Source: Planctomycetota bacterium
Lineage (GTDB): Bacteria > Planctomycetota > Planctomycetia > Pirellulales > Pirellulaceae
Direction of reading: 5' to 3'
Length of the DNA: 6,645 nucleotides
NCBI GenBank assembly: GCA_024274855.1
Contig: JAJSAJ010000381.1
Coordinates: forward strand, 1 to 6,645
The notes below the pieces were generated by a model. That model did no database searches. It saw only the letters and a list, made by a program, of their open reading frames with translations, and was not told the origin of the DNA. A program made the translations under genes and the position numbers. Position 1 is the first letter of the stretch. Every line of letters starts with the position of its first letter. Shown here piece after piece: positions 6,583 to 6,645 of this stretch.

Positions 6583-6588
6583 GGCTTC
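6564..6588 (+). terminator. Inverted repeat across the stop codon, possible transcript end
   Basis: GAAGCCTC (6564-6571) and GAGGCTTC (6581-6588) form a perfect 8-bp stem around a 9-base loop, and the TGA stop of the large gene (6580-6582) lies at the base of the second arm's loop side. The sequence after it (CGTGACACAACCTTTAG) lacks a proper T-run, so it is a weak intrinsic terminator at best. It could instead stabilise the 3' end of the message. Confidence 0.35.
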
Positions 6589-6645
6589 CGTGACACAACC
6601 TTTAGAGTAGCTGCGTGAAAGATTGGCGGCCTGCCGCTCCGCACG

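Overview
The window looks like chromosomal DNA of a planctomycete or a close relative (Planctomycetota/Verrucomicrobiota/Lentisphaerota type). That is an inference from content: a twin-arginine-exported Gfo/Idh/MocA oxidoreductase, a secreted DUF1080 (3-keto-disaccharide hydrolase family) protein and a very large exported glycoside-hydrolase-like protein lie side by side, in moderately GC-rich DNA with loose gene spacing. No rRNA, tRNA, insertion sequence, integrase or CRISPR array was seen.

Layout. Positions 1-719 hold no convincing intact gene. The left end (about 3-260) reads as protein-like sequence in one frame with a single TAG in the middle and may be the tail or remnant of a gene entering from the left. 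The rest is apparently non-coding, with several inverted repeats, one of which (285-351) looks like an intrinsic terminator read leftward. A leftward gene (2012-720) encodes the Tat-exported oxidoreductase. A 288-base divergent intergenic region (2013-2300) carries a consensus extended -10 promoter for the leftward gene and a perfect 8+8 palindrome near -63 of it. Two rightward genes follow: the DUF1080 protein (2301-2957) and, after 115 bases without an evident terminator, a protein of about 1169 residues (3073-6582). The latter has an N-terminal amidotransferase-like fold apparently split by a carbohydrate-binding-like beta-sandwich, an Ig-like domain, a clan GH-A TIM barrel related to GH42/GH5, and a C-terminal beta-rich part. 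An inverted repeat spans its stop codon.

How the genes may work together. In established biology, some Gfo/Idh/MocA enzymes oxidise sugars or glycosides at C3, and DUF1080 proteins cleave or process the resulting 3-keto-glycosides. An exported GH-A enzyme beside them could trim oligosaccharides. A small extracytoplasmic glycan-degradation locus is therefore the most economical reading, but substrate and reaction are inferred from family membership only. The most unusual sequence-level point is the acid/base motif of the GH-A barrel, which reads Trp-Glu-Pro rather than the usual Asn-Glu(-Pro).
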